From assembly GCF_027943255.1 (NCBI RefSeq), contig NC_072893.1, forward strand, positions 127,037,784-127,101,783: a stretch of 64,000 nt of DNA, written 5' to 3'. The number at the start of each line of letters is the position of its first letter. Positions within the stretch are counted from its first letter, which is position 1. A program made the translations under genes and the position numbers. This stretch comes from Anastrepha obliqua (lineage: Eukaryota; Arthropoda; Insecta; Diptera; Tephritidae). This document shows, piece after piece, positions 1-10,227 of the stretch. A model generated the notes under the pieces. That model was not told the DNA's origin and made no database searches. It saw only the letters and a program-made list of their open reading frames with translations.

Positions 1-620
1 TGAAAAATACTCTGTACTAAAGCATTCACCAACAGCTTTCATTTGATACCCATATTGTACATACACGTCCGAAGGTTAACCGGGTCCACGTTTTCACCTA
101 TATCTTGAGACCCTATCTACCAATAGGTATTCAAACTATACGGAAATCATCTTCAATACCTACTTAACAATGTGTGTAAGTTTGGTTTAATTCGGTTCAA
201 AGACACGGCGGGTCCACGTCTTGGCATATATTTCGAGACCCTAGTCATCAATAGGTATGAAAACTACCCCGTATTAAAGCACTTATCAACAGCTTTCATT
301 TGATACCCATATTGTACATACACAACCAAAGGTTACCCGGGTCCACGTTTTGACCTATATCTCGAGACCCCAGTCACGGGGCGGCTTGAAAAATACTCTG
401 TACTAAAGCATTCACCAACAGCTTCAATTTGATATCCATATTGTACAAACACATTCTAGGGTTCACGTTTTGGTCTCTATCTCGAGACGCTAGTCACAGA
501 GCAGCATGAAAAATACTCTGAACTAAAGCATTCACCAACAGCTTCCATTTGATACCCATATTGTACATACACATCCGAAGGTTACCCGGGTCCACGTTTT
601 GACCTATATCTCGAGCCCTA
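1..620. repeat. Degenerate ~128-bp tandem repeat array
   Basis: Five units start near positions 2, 131, 259, 388 and 508. Each has a run like ACTAAAGCATTCACCAACAG, then a 'GATACCCATATTGTACATAC' stretch, then 'GGTCCACGTTTTGACC' and 'TATCTCGAGACCC'. The second unit is much more diverged than the others. The array is cut by the left window edge, so its true length is unknown. No protein is encoded. Confidence 0.85.
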
Positions 621-763
621 TTTCCAAAATAAAATATAATCCATGTTACTCGTGGATGATGTAGCTTTCGAATGGTGAAAGAATTTTTAAAATCGGTCCA
701 GTAGTTTTGAGCCTATTCATTACAAACAAACAAAGTTTTCCTCTTTATAATATTAGTATAGAC
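621..763. other. Tail of a dispersed repeat (…TATAATATTAGTATAGAC)
   Basis: This AT-rich stretch follows the tandem array directly. It contains a 'CCAGTAGTTTTGAGCC' segment and ends in CTCTTTATAATATTAGTATAGAC-like sequence. I recall such wording as the 3' end of dispersed repeats in many insects, so the array above may be the internal part of one element. The class cannot be assigned from the sequence alone. Confidence 0.45.
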
Positions 764-1100
764 AACATATCTTATAAGGTATATGGTAAATATTAATATA
801 CCATACATTTTTTCCTTCATATATAATAAAAAAATTAATAATTATAACATTAAAACAACAGGTATTATTAACAAACTTGGTTTTATTTTAAATTCTTCAA
901 GTGAATCAAATTAATAATAATCAATAAGAAGGCATATGCAAATACAAATACGTGAATTTATATATGTACATTTGCGCATATACATACATACATATATACG
1001 CTCACTTAAGTAGGAGAGAGCAAGATATCGAACGTTGCCGTTCGTTTGCTTTGTTTGCTTTGTCGTTCCTTCCGCCCTTTCGCTTGCAGTTCATTCAATG
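764..1100. other. AT-rich, nothing recognised
   Basis: There are short AT-rich runs and a CATATACATACATAC-type simple stretch near 970-1000. An open frame through here continues into the minisatellite and has no recognisable domain. Confidence 0.6.
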
Positions 1101-1358
1101 CAATGAGCAAGGTAACGGCAATGAGCAAGGTAACACTAATATGAGCAAGGTAACACTAATGAGCAAGGTAACACTAATATGAGCAAGGTAACGGCAATGA
1201 GCAAGGTAACACTAATATGTGCAAGGTAACTACATATGAACAGTAATGAGCAAGGTAACACTAATATGAGCAAGGTAACGGCAATGAGCAAGGTAACTAC
1301 ATATTAACAGTAATGAGCAAGGTAACTACATATGAACAGTAATGAGCAAGGTAACGAC
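1101..1358. repeat. Minisatellite with GAGCAAGGTAAC core, 12 copies
   Basis: The core GAGCAAGGTAAC starts at 1105, 1123, 1143, 1161, 1181, 1199, 1219 (as GTGC), 1248, 1268, 1286, 1315 and 1344. Spacings are 18, 20, 18, 20, 18, 20, 29, 20, 18, 29 and 29 bp. The spacers are three types: GGCAAT, ACTAATAT/ACTAAT, and a longer TACATATGAACAGTAAT. The 18+20 alternation suggests a 38-bp higher-order unit. Confidence 0.95.
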
Positions 1359-1498
1359 ATATTTTTTCGTGCGTGCAGCCTGTTAAATCGAATTATAAGA
1401 CGTTATCACGTCAAAAAAGATGATTGAAAACATTTGAAGAAAACTTTAATGTTTTAGGTTCTTATAATTTGATTGGAAAATTTCAGGAAAATATAAAA

Positions 1499-2141
1499 TT
1501 ACACGGTGTGACAAAAAAAAAAAAATTAAATATACTTTTATGGAGACCTAGCACGATTTGTGGCTATAGAAAAACTAAAAAGAATGGTATAGGAGAAATT
1601 TCCAATACACCCCCAAAATCTCATTTTATGGCCATAAAACCGTTTTTCAGTAGGTTGATGTGAACAATCCCTTCTAACTTCGCCAATTTCCATCCGATTT
1701 CGAATTTGTTTTTTTAGTTCGAAAGAACAAAAACAAGCCTTTTTGACAGTGTGTTGACATTTTTTCTGAAATGACAACTGATGAGACTGTAGACGGAAGT
1801 ATTCGGAATTTTTTTATTTTTTCTCTATTTTTTCAACTTTGACATCATTTTTGCGATACTATCCGATATTGAGGATGTTTTTTAGTAGACTACTGTTATA
1901 GTGAATTTAATTCTGCGTCGAATGAGCTATATTTGACTGTAATTGAATTAAAATTCATAGAGTTGTGCGAGTTGTGCGAGTTTTAAGATTTTATTTTTTT
2001 TACTAATTTTATAGCAAGTGTCAGTATAAACACATCATCAGTACGAAACAGTACAGGTTTAAAATTTTAAAAGATGTCGGGAAAAACTAATCTTCATTTC
2101 AAAAATGTTTGCTAGACCTGCTCCGTTTATAAGAGTCATCA
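1499..2141 (+). repeat. Left inverted arm of element 1
   Basis: This is the reverse complement of 2529-3163. The frame on the minus strand at 1538-1777 reappears on the plus strand at 2894-3133, as expected for mirrored arms, so I do not regard it as a gene. The innermost bases (2105-2141) are the mirror of the 3' end of the coding sequence in the right arm. Confidence 0.9.
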
Positions 2142-2150
2142 CAATTTTAG

Positions 2151-2572
2151 GGATCCTTGTCGGGCCTCAGATTCGAAAACTCATGCGAGATGAGAAATTT
2201 ACCAGTAAGCTCAGTGCAGTGGAAAGACGGGCATGGGAAAGTTTTAAATCATTGTGTGAGAAGTTCCTTGGAAATAAAAAGAGCTCTGATTATGTTGAAG
2301 TCGTCAAAGAGTTTTTAAGTGCGTACGAAAAAATGGAATGCAATATGTCCATCAAGATACACTTTCTGCACTCACATTTGAATTTTTTCCCGGAAAACCT
2401 GAGCCAGATGAGCGATGAACAGGGTGAAAGATTTCACTAGGAGATAGGAGTCATCGAAAAACGTTTTCAAGGGAAGAACTCCATCAACATGCTTGCTGAT
2501 TACTGCTGGCCCTTGAAACGTAAAACAAGTGATGACTCTTATAAACGGAGCAGGTCTAGCAAACATTTTTGA
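2151..2572 (+). pseudogene. C-terminal exon of a conserved arthropod transposon-borne protein (copy 1)
   Basis: The frame reads GPQIRKLMRDEKF near its start, then SAVERRAW, FLGNKK, NMSIKIHFLHSHL, FFPENL, SDEQGERFH, IEKRFQG and a C-terminal CW…KRK basic tail ending at a TGA (2570-2572). The same motif order appears in copy 2 at 15993-16402. From memory, this block occurs in many uncharacterised repeated arthropod proteins; I know of no assigned function. A TTTTAG at 2145-2150 just before the GPQ block could be a splice acceptor. One in-frame stop (TAG at 2438-2440) falls right after the ERFH motif, where copy 2 has Q, so it looks like a CAG-to-TAG change. The gene lacks its N-terminal part and is not functional as it stands. 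Confidence 0.75.
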
Positions 2573-3163
2573 AATGAAGATTAGTTTTTCCCGACATCTT
2601 TTAAAATTTTAAACCTGTACTGTTTCGTACTGATGATGTGTTTATACTGACACTTGCTATAAAATTAGTAAAAAAAATAAAATCTTAAAACTCGCACAAC
2701 TCGCACAACTCTATGAATTTTAATTCAATTACAGTCAAATATAGCTCATTCGACGCAGAATTAAATTCACTATAACAGTAGTCTACTAAAAAACATCCTC
2801 AATATCGGATAGTATCGCAAAAATGATGTCAAAGTTGAAAAAATAGAGAAAAAATAAAAAAATTCCGAATACTTCCGTCTACAGTCTCGTCAGTTGTCAT
2901 TTCAGAAAAAATGTCAACACACTGTCAAAAAGGCTTGTTTTTGTTCTTTCGAACTAAAAAAACAAATTCGAAATCGGATGGAAATTGGCGAAGTTAGGAG
3001 GGATTGTTCACATCAACCTACTGAAAAACGGTTTTATGGCCATAAAATGAGATTTTGGGGGTGTATTGGAAATTTCTCCTATACCATGTTTCTTAGTTTT
3101 ACTATACCTACAAGTTGTACTAGGTCTCTATAAAAGTATAATTTCACTGTCGCACAGTGTTAT
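2529..3163 (-). repeat. Right inverted arm of element 1
   Basis: This mirrors 1499-2141. The last ~44 bases of the element's coding sequence, including its stop codon at 2570-2572, lie inside this arm. The inverted repeat therefore runs into the gene. Confidence 0.9.
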
Positions 3164-4949
3164 CAATGAAAATTTAATTTTTAAAAATGCCTCACTCTTT
3201 TTGTTTTTGTGTTCAATACTCGTTTTATTAACTACCCACGTACATATGGTAACATGTGTGTATGGTGCCTGCACAATTTCACTCTCCAAATCATCTTTGT
3301 TCATTCGGTCATATGAAAATTTTCAAATTTATCAAAAACAATGCCTGAAATATAATTGGCATGACTGCACAAACAGGTTCGAAAAAATAATAAATGGATG
3401 TTTGTACAAATATTGTTGCTTTCTCCACAGTTCTGTAAATGCGAACACATGCACGTCTACCATTACATGGGCACATATACAAACAAAAAGAGCTTTTATT
3501 GTTATCATTTTAATAATATTATTATTTTTGTGAATTTTGCTCTTACATTTTGTCCGAAAAAAATTCCCACACAAATTCCCAATGAATTACATGCATTACA
3601 AGCTTTGGCCACAATACACAAATGCACGAAACAATAGCAAAATAAGCAACTAAGGGCAGTTGTGGCTTACAAGTACATTGAAAATACTTTTGTCTGTCTA
3701 GTTGTTGTGTAATGTTGCTGCTGTTGCTGCTGGTGTTGTTTGTGTTGAGGCCGAACTATTATGCTTGAAATTAATTAAATTTCGGTTTACTTTAATATTT
3801 TTATTGAATTTAATTTATTTTTAAATTGCAATTTATTGAAAATGGAAAATGTTGAAATAAATTGTTTAATTATTAAAATTGCTAATAAAGTGGAGAAGAA
3901 ACAAACAATTTTTCGTGAATATTGTAATGAAATGTGAGAGTTCATAAAAGCGGTTGGGCTAACTTTTATAAGAAGTATTTGAACACGTAAAGTATAAATT
4001 TTGAATCAATTTTTTTGTTGTTTGCTTTTGAAATTTCCAACAGTGGGTTCGCTTTATAAAGGAAAATGTAAAATTATAATTTGATTCCTTAAAATAAGCT
4101 TGAATATACTTTATGTGACTCAACACACAACTACAAAGAAGCCTTTCTTCTCTTCATTAAAGTAAGTCATTTGCACACACAAACCAACCCAAGCATAAAT
4201 ATAAAATATGCCCTCATGCAAGTGCTTTTTATGTCCTGTTGCATGGCACGTATCCCCACACCAGTCACCTTTCCACCAGTTGCACAGCTGAACTTTGCCT
4301 TCTATATGACTTCATTATTTGTCTTGCCTCGTCCTACTCACTCCTAAGGTTACTCACACGCACGAGCGGCTATTTATTAAATTTTCATGAGTTTCGTGCG
4401 TTCGACGTGTGGCTGTTAAACGGAGCATTACAGAGTAGCAGCGAAAGAGCTGGAAAACTTATTTCTTTGCCGTTCGTATTTATTTTATTTTTTCGCCGAA
4501 ATTTGATGTCTATCTCTGTGTGCTGTTAAGTTGATTAGTATCCAAGTAAATTAGCTAACGTGTGCTTATGCATTCATTTTGGTTGTTATTATTAACACAA
4601 TAACAAAGCAGTAACAAAGGCTATTAACTGCGTATACTAAGTGTGTAATTTTATGCTTCTGTGGCATACAAATTCAGTTAGAAATATTATTATGAAGAAA
4701 ATATTATTAAAAAAATATTATTATGAAAAAAATCCGTGTGAAATATCTAAGTATTCAATATTTAATTTAATAGGTTTATTGGTCGTCCTGAATAGGTAAT
4801 GGCAAATCTTCATCGTTATATGTATTCTAGTAAAGAAACATGCGGAAACAATTCTAATACACTAATGCGAATCCGGCTTTTCAGCAGAGTTTGAAGCGAA
4901 TCGCGGAAGAATTCATTCTAGTAAAGCTTGAAAAATTGTTCCAAATGTT
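3164..4949. other. No gene recognised
   Basis: This is AT-rich sequence with short open frames (for example 3066-3533 and 4239-4529) rich in Phe, Leu and Ile that show no domain. There is a small GCTGTTGCTGCTG-type run near 3715-3740. I see no transposon ends. Confidence 0.6.
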
Positions 4950-5404
4950 TGTAAGTAATTTTTATTTTGTTTTTAGGATAAAATATATTTTTGGAAGGTT
5001 TTAGAAAAAAAGTATGTTTTTTTGTTTGCTAAAAAGTTTTGAGAAATCAATTGTCAACCATTTTCGAAAAGCAGATTTGGATGATTTTTCAAAATTACAG
5101 AAAATAAAATAAAGTATTTTAAAAGTATAATTTCTATAATACTGAAGAGTAACTGAAGATATCTAATTTTGAAAAACTCTATTCCACAATTTTTACCCTT
5201 AAATAAATCTCTAATTTTCTCAATTCTTTTTCAGCTTACTCATAGTTGGATGATTTTCCAAAAACTAAAAAAAACAAAGGCTTTGTATATGTTTTCAGTG
5301 GGGGAGGTTTTTAAGTGGCGGGTCCGCAACTCAGCGCACAACCAGCTATCCCGGTGTGTTTCGCCTTCTCACTTTAGCTCACCCGGAAGCTGTTCGGAAG
5401 CTAC

Positions 5405-5686
5405 CCATACCTCTAAAACGAATTCTGATGTCCCCCAATTTGGGTCGAACTTTTTAGTTTCTTTTCTATAGCTCAATTAAATTAATTTTTTCATTTACAT
5501 ATGTTCTGACTAAATAAATTTCTTAAGAGAAAAAATAGATATTATTATAAATAAATAATAAATATTATTATAAATAATTAAAAATAAAGAAAAAACATAG
5601 CCATTTAGCTGATTTTTTCATGTAAAGGCCAAAAATGGTGATATTTTGAAATTGAGGGACATCAGAATTCGTTTTAGAGGCATGGT
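5405..5686. repeat. Inverted repeat, ~36-bp arms
   Basis: The arms are 5405-5440 and 5651-5686, with CCTCTAAAACGAATTCTGAT and GTCCC shared without a mismatch. The spacer is 210 bp of AT-rich sequence. It lies directly before the retrotransposon fragment and may be the remains of a small foldback element or of a duplicated retroelement segment. Confidence 0.75.
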
Positions 5687-5699
5687 TCCTCCGGCAAAG

Positions 5700-6245
5700 T
5701 TTCTTATTTTGATCTCTAGAATACGTTTTTCACAGAGCAATGAGCGATTTTTAAATCGACCCGCCCTACTGTACACGACTCTCATCATGCCCGTTCTAAC
5801 GTATGGCGCAAAAGCGTGGACCATGACAACATCCGATGAAGCGACGCTTGGAGTGTTTGAGAGAAAGATTCTGCGCAAGATTTTGGGACCTTTGCACGTT
5901 GGCAACGGCGAATATCGCAGGCGATGGAACGATGAGCTGTATGAGCTTTACGACGACATACACATAGCGCAGCGAATAAAGATCCAGCGTCTACGTTGGC
6001 TGGGTCATGTCGTCCGAATGGATACAAACGCTCCGGCTCTGAAAGTATTCGATGCGGTACCAGCTGGTGGTAGTAGAGAAAGAGGAAGGCTTCCTCTGCG
6101 TTGGAAAGATCAGGTGGAGAAAGACTTGGCTTCACTTCGTGTGTCCAATTGGCGCCGGTTCGCACGAGAAAGAAACGACTGGCGCGCTTTGTTAAACTCG
6201 GCCAAAATCGCGTAAGCGGTTATCGCTCGAAGAAGAAGAAACAAA
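5700..6245 (+). pseudogene. RTE-like non-LTR retrotransposon, C-terminal reverse transcriptase fragment
   Basis: The frame to 6215 carries the post-catalytic end of an RTE-type polymerase: PVLTYGAKAWTMT, VFERKILRKI, EYRRRWNDELYELY, RIKIQRLRWLGHVVRM, and a final block with RWKDQVEKDL and NWR. These blocks are typical of the C-terminus of insect RTE-clade ORF2. The catalytic palm (including any YADD box) and the endonuclease are absent, so this is a 5'-truncated insertion. The coding end is followed by a short GAAGAAGAAGAA tail, the kind of simple-sequence tail RTE elements carry. The frame itself is open, but the fragment cannot encode an enzyme. Confidence 0.8.
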
Positions 6246-6612
6246 AATCCTGAAAATCTTGAACAAAGAATATAATTATTTTTTCAACTTTTTTTGGTAT
6301 ATTTTCTACTAAAAATTAAAAAAAAATCATTATACAAATTTGAATAATAAACGATGATATATCACTTTTGAGCATTTGATGATTTTTCGCAATTGACAAC
6401 AAAAAGTTTCAAAATTTTTTAACAATAATTAAAAAAAGTCGTTTATAAGAAGATTTTTTAATAATGACAAAAAAAGTCCCAAGAACTGTGAAGGATAAGT
6501 ATAAAATAATTTTTTTTTTAATTTTTAAGAGTATATTTTTTCCTAAAAATTAAAATAAAAATGTATGCACAGTTAATAAGTGAATTTTTTACCTTGAAAA
6601 TTTCTATAAATA

Positions 6613-7895
6613 CGAGGGGTGCCTTATATATGTCGGGATTTGGCAACCCTGGTGTTGCAATCTGGCAACTGACAGCTGTATCGCAAAGTTTGACAATTTT
6701 TGGTTTTTACGTACTCAGAACGTTTTGAAATGCCAGCGCTATTTGCGTTGTTTAGAGTAACTTAAATATTCATCTCGGTCCATAAATGGAATTAAATCGT
6801 GAACATTTTCGTGCGATTATTTTTTACAGCTTTCGACGTGGATTAACTCAGTAACATTGCATGGATGAACTTAATTCATTTTTTGGCGATGAAGCTCCAT
6901 CAAGGACCAGTGTTTATCGATGGTATGGTGAATTCAATCGTGGTCGTAGTTAACTCCAAGACGAAGTCCGTGAAGGTCATCCAAAATCAGTTGTTGTTCC
7001 GAAAACCATTGATGCTGTGCGCAAACTGATATTGCAAGATCGTCATGTGACCTATCGTGAGCTTGAGACAATCTTACGCATTAGTGGGACCAGGATACAT
7101 TCAATATTGCATGAACATTTGACTGTCAAAAAAATTAATATAGTTCGCGTTGGATCCCACACAATTTGTCAATCGCTCAAAATTTGTCAAAGGCTCGGGT
7201 CGATTGGTCGAAGGAAATGCTCAAAAAATACGATCGCGGGGCTTCGAAACACGTCTATGACATCGGACATCGTGACAGGTGATGAATCATTGATTTACGC
7301 GTATGAGCCCGAAAGTAAACAGCAGTCGACTGTATGGGTGTTTCAAGATGAGCCAAATCCAACAAAAGTTGTTCGCGCACGAAGCACTTCCAAGCAAATG
7401 GTCGCCTGTTTTTTCGGAAAAACATGACATGTCGCAACCGTACCACTAGAACAACGCAGAACAGTAAATTCTGAGTGGTACACAACCATTTGTTTGCTAG
7501 TTGTCTTCCAAGAAATTAGGAAAACCAATCGCCAAAGACGGATCGCTCTTCACCAGGACAATGCGAGCTCTCACACATCGACTCAAACAACTGCATTTTT
7601 GAGCACCCAAAACATCGAATTAATGGGTCATCCGCCGTATAGTCCTGACTTGGCACCGAATGACTTCTTTTATTTCCGTACGTAAAAAACAAACTGAGAG
7701 GTCAACGTTTTTTGACACCTGAAGAAGCGGTTGCGCCATTCAGAATGCATGTTTTGGAGGTACCTCATTCAGAGTGGTACGCATGCAAAAGTGTATAGAT
7801 CTTCATGGAGAATATTTTGAAAAACAATAAAGTGATTTTCGATGATTAAAATTTGTTTTTGTTCTCTAATCCCGACATATAAAAGGCATCCCTCG
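6613..7895 (+). mobile_element. Mariner element (DD34D), full-length but decayed
   Basis: The terminal inverted repeats are CGAGGGGTGCCTTATATATG on the left and, reverse-complemented, CGAGGGATGCCTTTTATATG on the right. A TA dinucleotide flanks both sides (6611-6612 and 7896-7897), the target duplication of mariner elements. At 1283 bp it has a normal mariner length. It is inserted in the degenerate satellite, whose modules resume right after it. Confidence 0.9.
6786..7830 (+). pseudogene. Mariner transposase pseudogene
   Basis: Coding similarity runs from an ATG at 6786 to a stop at 7830, close to the usual ~345 codons. Recognisable blocks are EAPSRTSVYRWYGEFNRG (helix-turn-helix region), VTGDES (first catalytic Asp), WVFQDEPNPTKV, LHQDNASSHTS (second Asp) and PPYSPDLAPNDFF (third Asp); the last two are separated by 34 residues. 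Early stops (near 6848 and in the codon after RGRS) and several frameshifts, including around 7145-7245 and 7425-7500, prevent a full product. All three Asp codons are still present, so the loss came from stops and indels rather than from the active site. Confidence 0.9.
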
Positions 7896-8370
7896 TACCT
7901 GTACCTACAGTAATATTTTTAAGGGTACATTTTATACCAAAAAATTAAAAGAAGAATTTATAAAAACTTGAATAATAAATCAAAAATTTTCTCTTTGAAA
8001 AACTCTATACCTAGCATAATTTTCTATTTATATTAAGTAAATATCAAATTTTTTCAAAATCTATTCAGTTTATTAAAAATTTGATGCTTTTCCAAAATTG
8101 TTGAGTTTACTCAGAGTTAGATAATTTTGCAACAATAGCACAAATAACAAGAAATATAATTTTTTTCACTAATATTTTTAAGGATATGTTTTACCCTAAA
8201 AAATTAAAAGAAGAATTTATACCAATTTGAGTAATAAATCGAATAGTTTCTCTTTGAAAAACTCTATATCTACCACAATTTTCAAGATCAAATCAATTTG
8301 GCGAAGTCTGTTTAGTTTACTCAGAATGGGATGATTTTTCCAAATTTGTTCAGTTTACTAAAAAAAAAAA

Positions 8371-9838
8371 ACAAACAATAGAAACAAAAAAAGGCGGTTG
8401 GTCTAGCATATTTTGAATCATGAAACTCGCGTACCAAACAGAAAAATTCCGAAAAATGCTTTAAAGTTGAGCGGTTCTAGAAACTCAGCCCAGAACAGCG
8501 CCAAAAATGAGATATTATTCACATACTAGAAAACATTGGATTTTATTGCACAACGCCTTCTAATCTGCAACTTTAAAGCGCAGCTGCGCAATCAAGTCTC
8601 ATCACCAAACTGTTGAATGCACGTTTCTCACCTGCGCGCTTGATTAAAGCAATTGCACGCGAATTACCAACACTCGGTGCCGAAAAATTTCAGTATCACA
8701 TACATGCATGCACTCATGAAAGTGGGCTGGATAACCGCTAAGCCGCAACCACATGAAGCAGACAAGGCATGCAGCCAACGCACACGGCGGAAATTACTTG
8801 TAGGACTAAAGAGCACATATGGCTAATTTGTTGTTGGGTATCTGGGCGGAATTGTCGACCAAAGCGCAGCAGGCGAGGCGATAAAGGATGCTGCATACTG
8901 AAAGCCAAAGCGAAAAGGTGGGTGCGGAGTGCATTGTGCGGCTGCGGCTGCGGCTGTTGTTAATATCAACCAACTACTGGTGGCGTTAGAAGTAGCAAAA
9001 ACAATAACAAAAACAAGCGCAAAACTACTAATATTAGCTGTTTAGGCGGAAACGGAAATCGCTTTAACACAATACAGGATGTGAAAATTATCGAATGCGC
9101 GCCCACACACCGTGATGCCAATACACACGCACTCACACGCATACTTATATGCGCACCAACTAGCCAAATGCTAAGTGGTTAAGTAAGTTGAGTGCGCATA
9201 TGTGTTTAAAGTGGTTAGAAAAAAGAGAACTTACGCGCACACACGTATACACTTACACGCAAAAGTTTACAAACACACATACAGAATTCATGCATGCAAA
9301 CAAATATTTAGGCGTGCAAATATTTAGCGTCAAATTTCCTTTCGCTTCATGTTTGGCTCAGTTATTCGCCAAGGGATTTTGCGTGAGTTTAGCAGGATGA
9401 GTTAGGCGTTTTCTGCTCACTTCTCCGTACCAAAATTACCCAATAAAGTTAAATTTTACACCAGTTGGGGTTTCGAACGTAGAGAAAATCTTCATCTTCC
9501 TCTGGCACCATCGCAAGTAGCAGATGCACCGAATGCTCTCTGGGTGGTGCATTGATATTCGCATGTGAGACATGACCTCGTAAGCGAAATCACTTTAGCA
9601 GGTGCTTCCGGCAGCAGAAGTCTGTGAAAGTCAAGTGGAAAGAGACTTGCACTACTGTTCACCTGGAAGTAGTCTAATATATTACTTATGCATGCAGTTT
9701 ATGTCGCCCATAACCTTCGTTTTCGGTCAAATATTCTCTTCGTTACAAGCTGTTAAGCTAAACTGAAGTCAAAGTACCAGGGCTGGGGAAATCACTGCAA
9801 CGTATTCAACGTAAGAGCAGTGTCTACACGACTGCTTG
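8371..9838. other. No gene recognised
   Basis: This is less AT-rich than its flanks and holds CA-rich simple stretches around 9105-9290. The small frames at 8769-8963 and 9188-9400 are short and low in complexity. Confidence 0.6.
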
Positions 9839-10227
9839 CTGTTCTCTATGTGTTCGAAACTCGTGAGTTTATCGTTTGGAAAAAGGTCTGAGAATTTGGC
9901 TAAAAATGTGTTTAAATAACTTTTTTCAGATTTTAAGATAAAATATGCTTTCCAAAAGAAAACCAAATTTTCATCTTTTTCCTAGAATTCGTTGTGAAAC
10001 AAATTGTGCTTTGTCATTTTTAAAATACAGAGTTGGATGACTTTTCAAAAATGGGAAAATAAAATTGGAATAATTGTGAACAGAACAATACAAAAATAAT
10101 ATAATAATAAACTAATTTGATTTTTTTTTCAAATTCGATCTTGTTTGCTATTTCTTATTCATTTAGAGGCTTTTTTGTATAAAACGCACTTTGCCCAAAG
10201 ATAAAAGTTTTTGAGAAAAATGTTATA

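Larger units (their letters stand above)
1499..3163. mobile_element. Foldback DNA transposon with ~640-bp inverted arms (element 1)
   Basis: The left arm (1499-2141) and right arm (2529-3163) are inverted copies around a ~387-bp loop. The inner ~555 bp of the arms differ at only a few bases by eye. The outer ~85 bp are clearly more diverged but still alignable. The termini read (A)TTACACGGTGTGACA on the left and, reverse-complemented, ATAACACTGTGCGACA on the right. The loop plus the start of the right arm encodes the C-terminal part of a conserved arthropod repeat protein. No clear target-site duplication was found. Its ends resemble those of element 2 at 15545-17206. Confidence 0.85.
4950..8370. 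repeat. Degenerate ~250-bp satellite, interrupted by insertions
   Basis: A recurring module joins 'AAATTAAAAGAAGAATTTATA', 'TTGAATAATAAATC', 'CTCTTTGAAAAACTCTAT' and 'TTTACTCAGAGTTAGATGATTTTTC'. Clear copies are at about 7925-8130 and 8170-8360, with weaker ones around 5030-5270, 6290-6400 and 6530-6610. The copies are broken by the RTE-like fragment (5700-6245) and the mariner (6613-7895). Related modules reappear at 9840-11600. Confidence 0.6.

Noticed and set aside
952..1182. Open frame running into the minisatellite
   Set aside because: It is low-complexity, and its end is made only of repeat units.
1101..1358. CRISPR-like array
   Set aside because: The spacers are themselves repeated and the context is a eukaryotic genome; it is a minisatellite.
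1538..3133. Matching frames at 1538-1777 (minus) and 2894-3133 (plus)
   Set aside because: They are mirror images produced by the inverted arms of element 1, with no domain of their own.
5785..6165. Minus-strand frame opposite the RTE fragment
   Set aside because: It is a shadow of the plus-strand reverse transcriptase C-terminus, which has clear family motifs.
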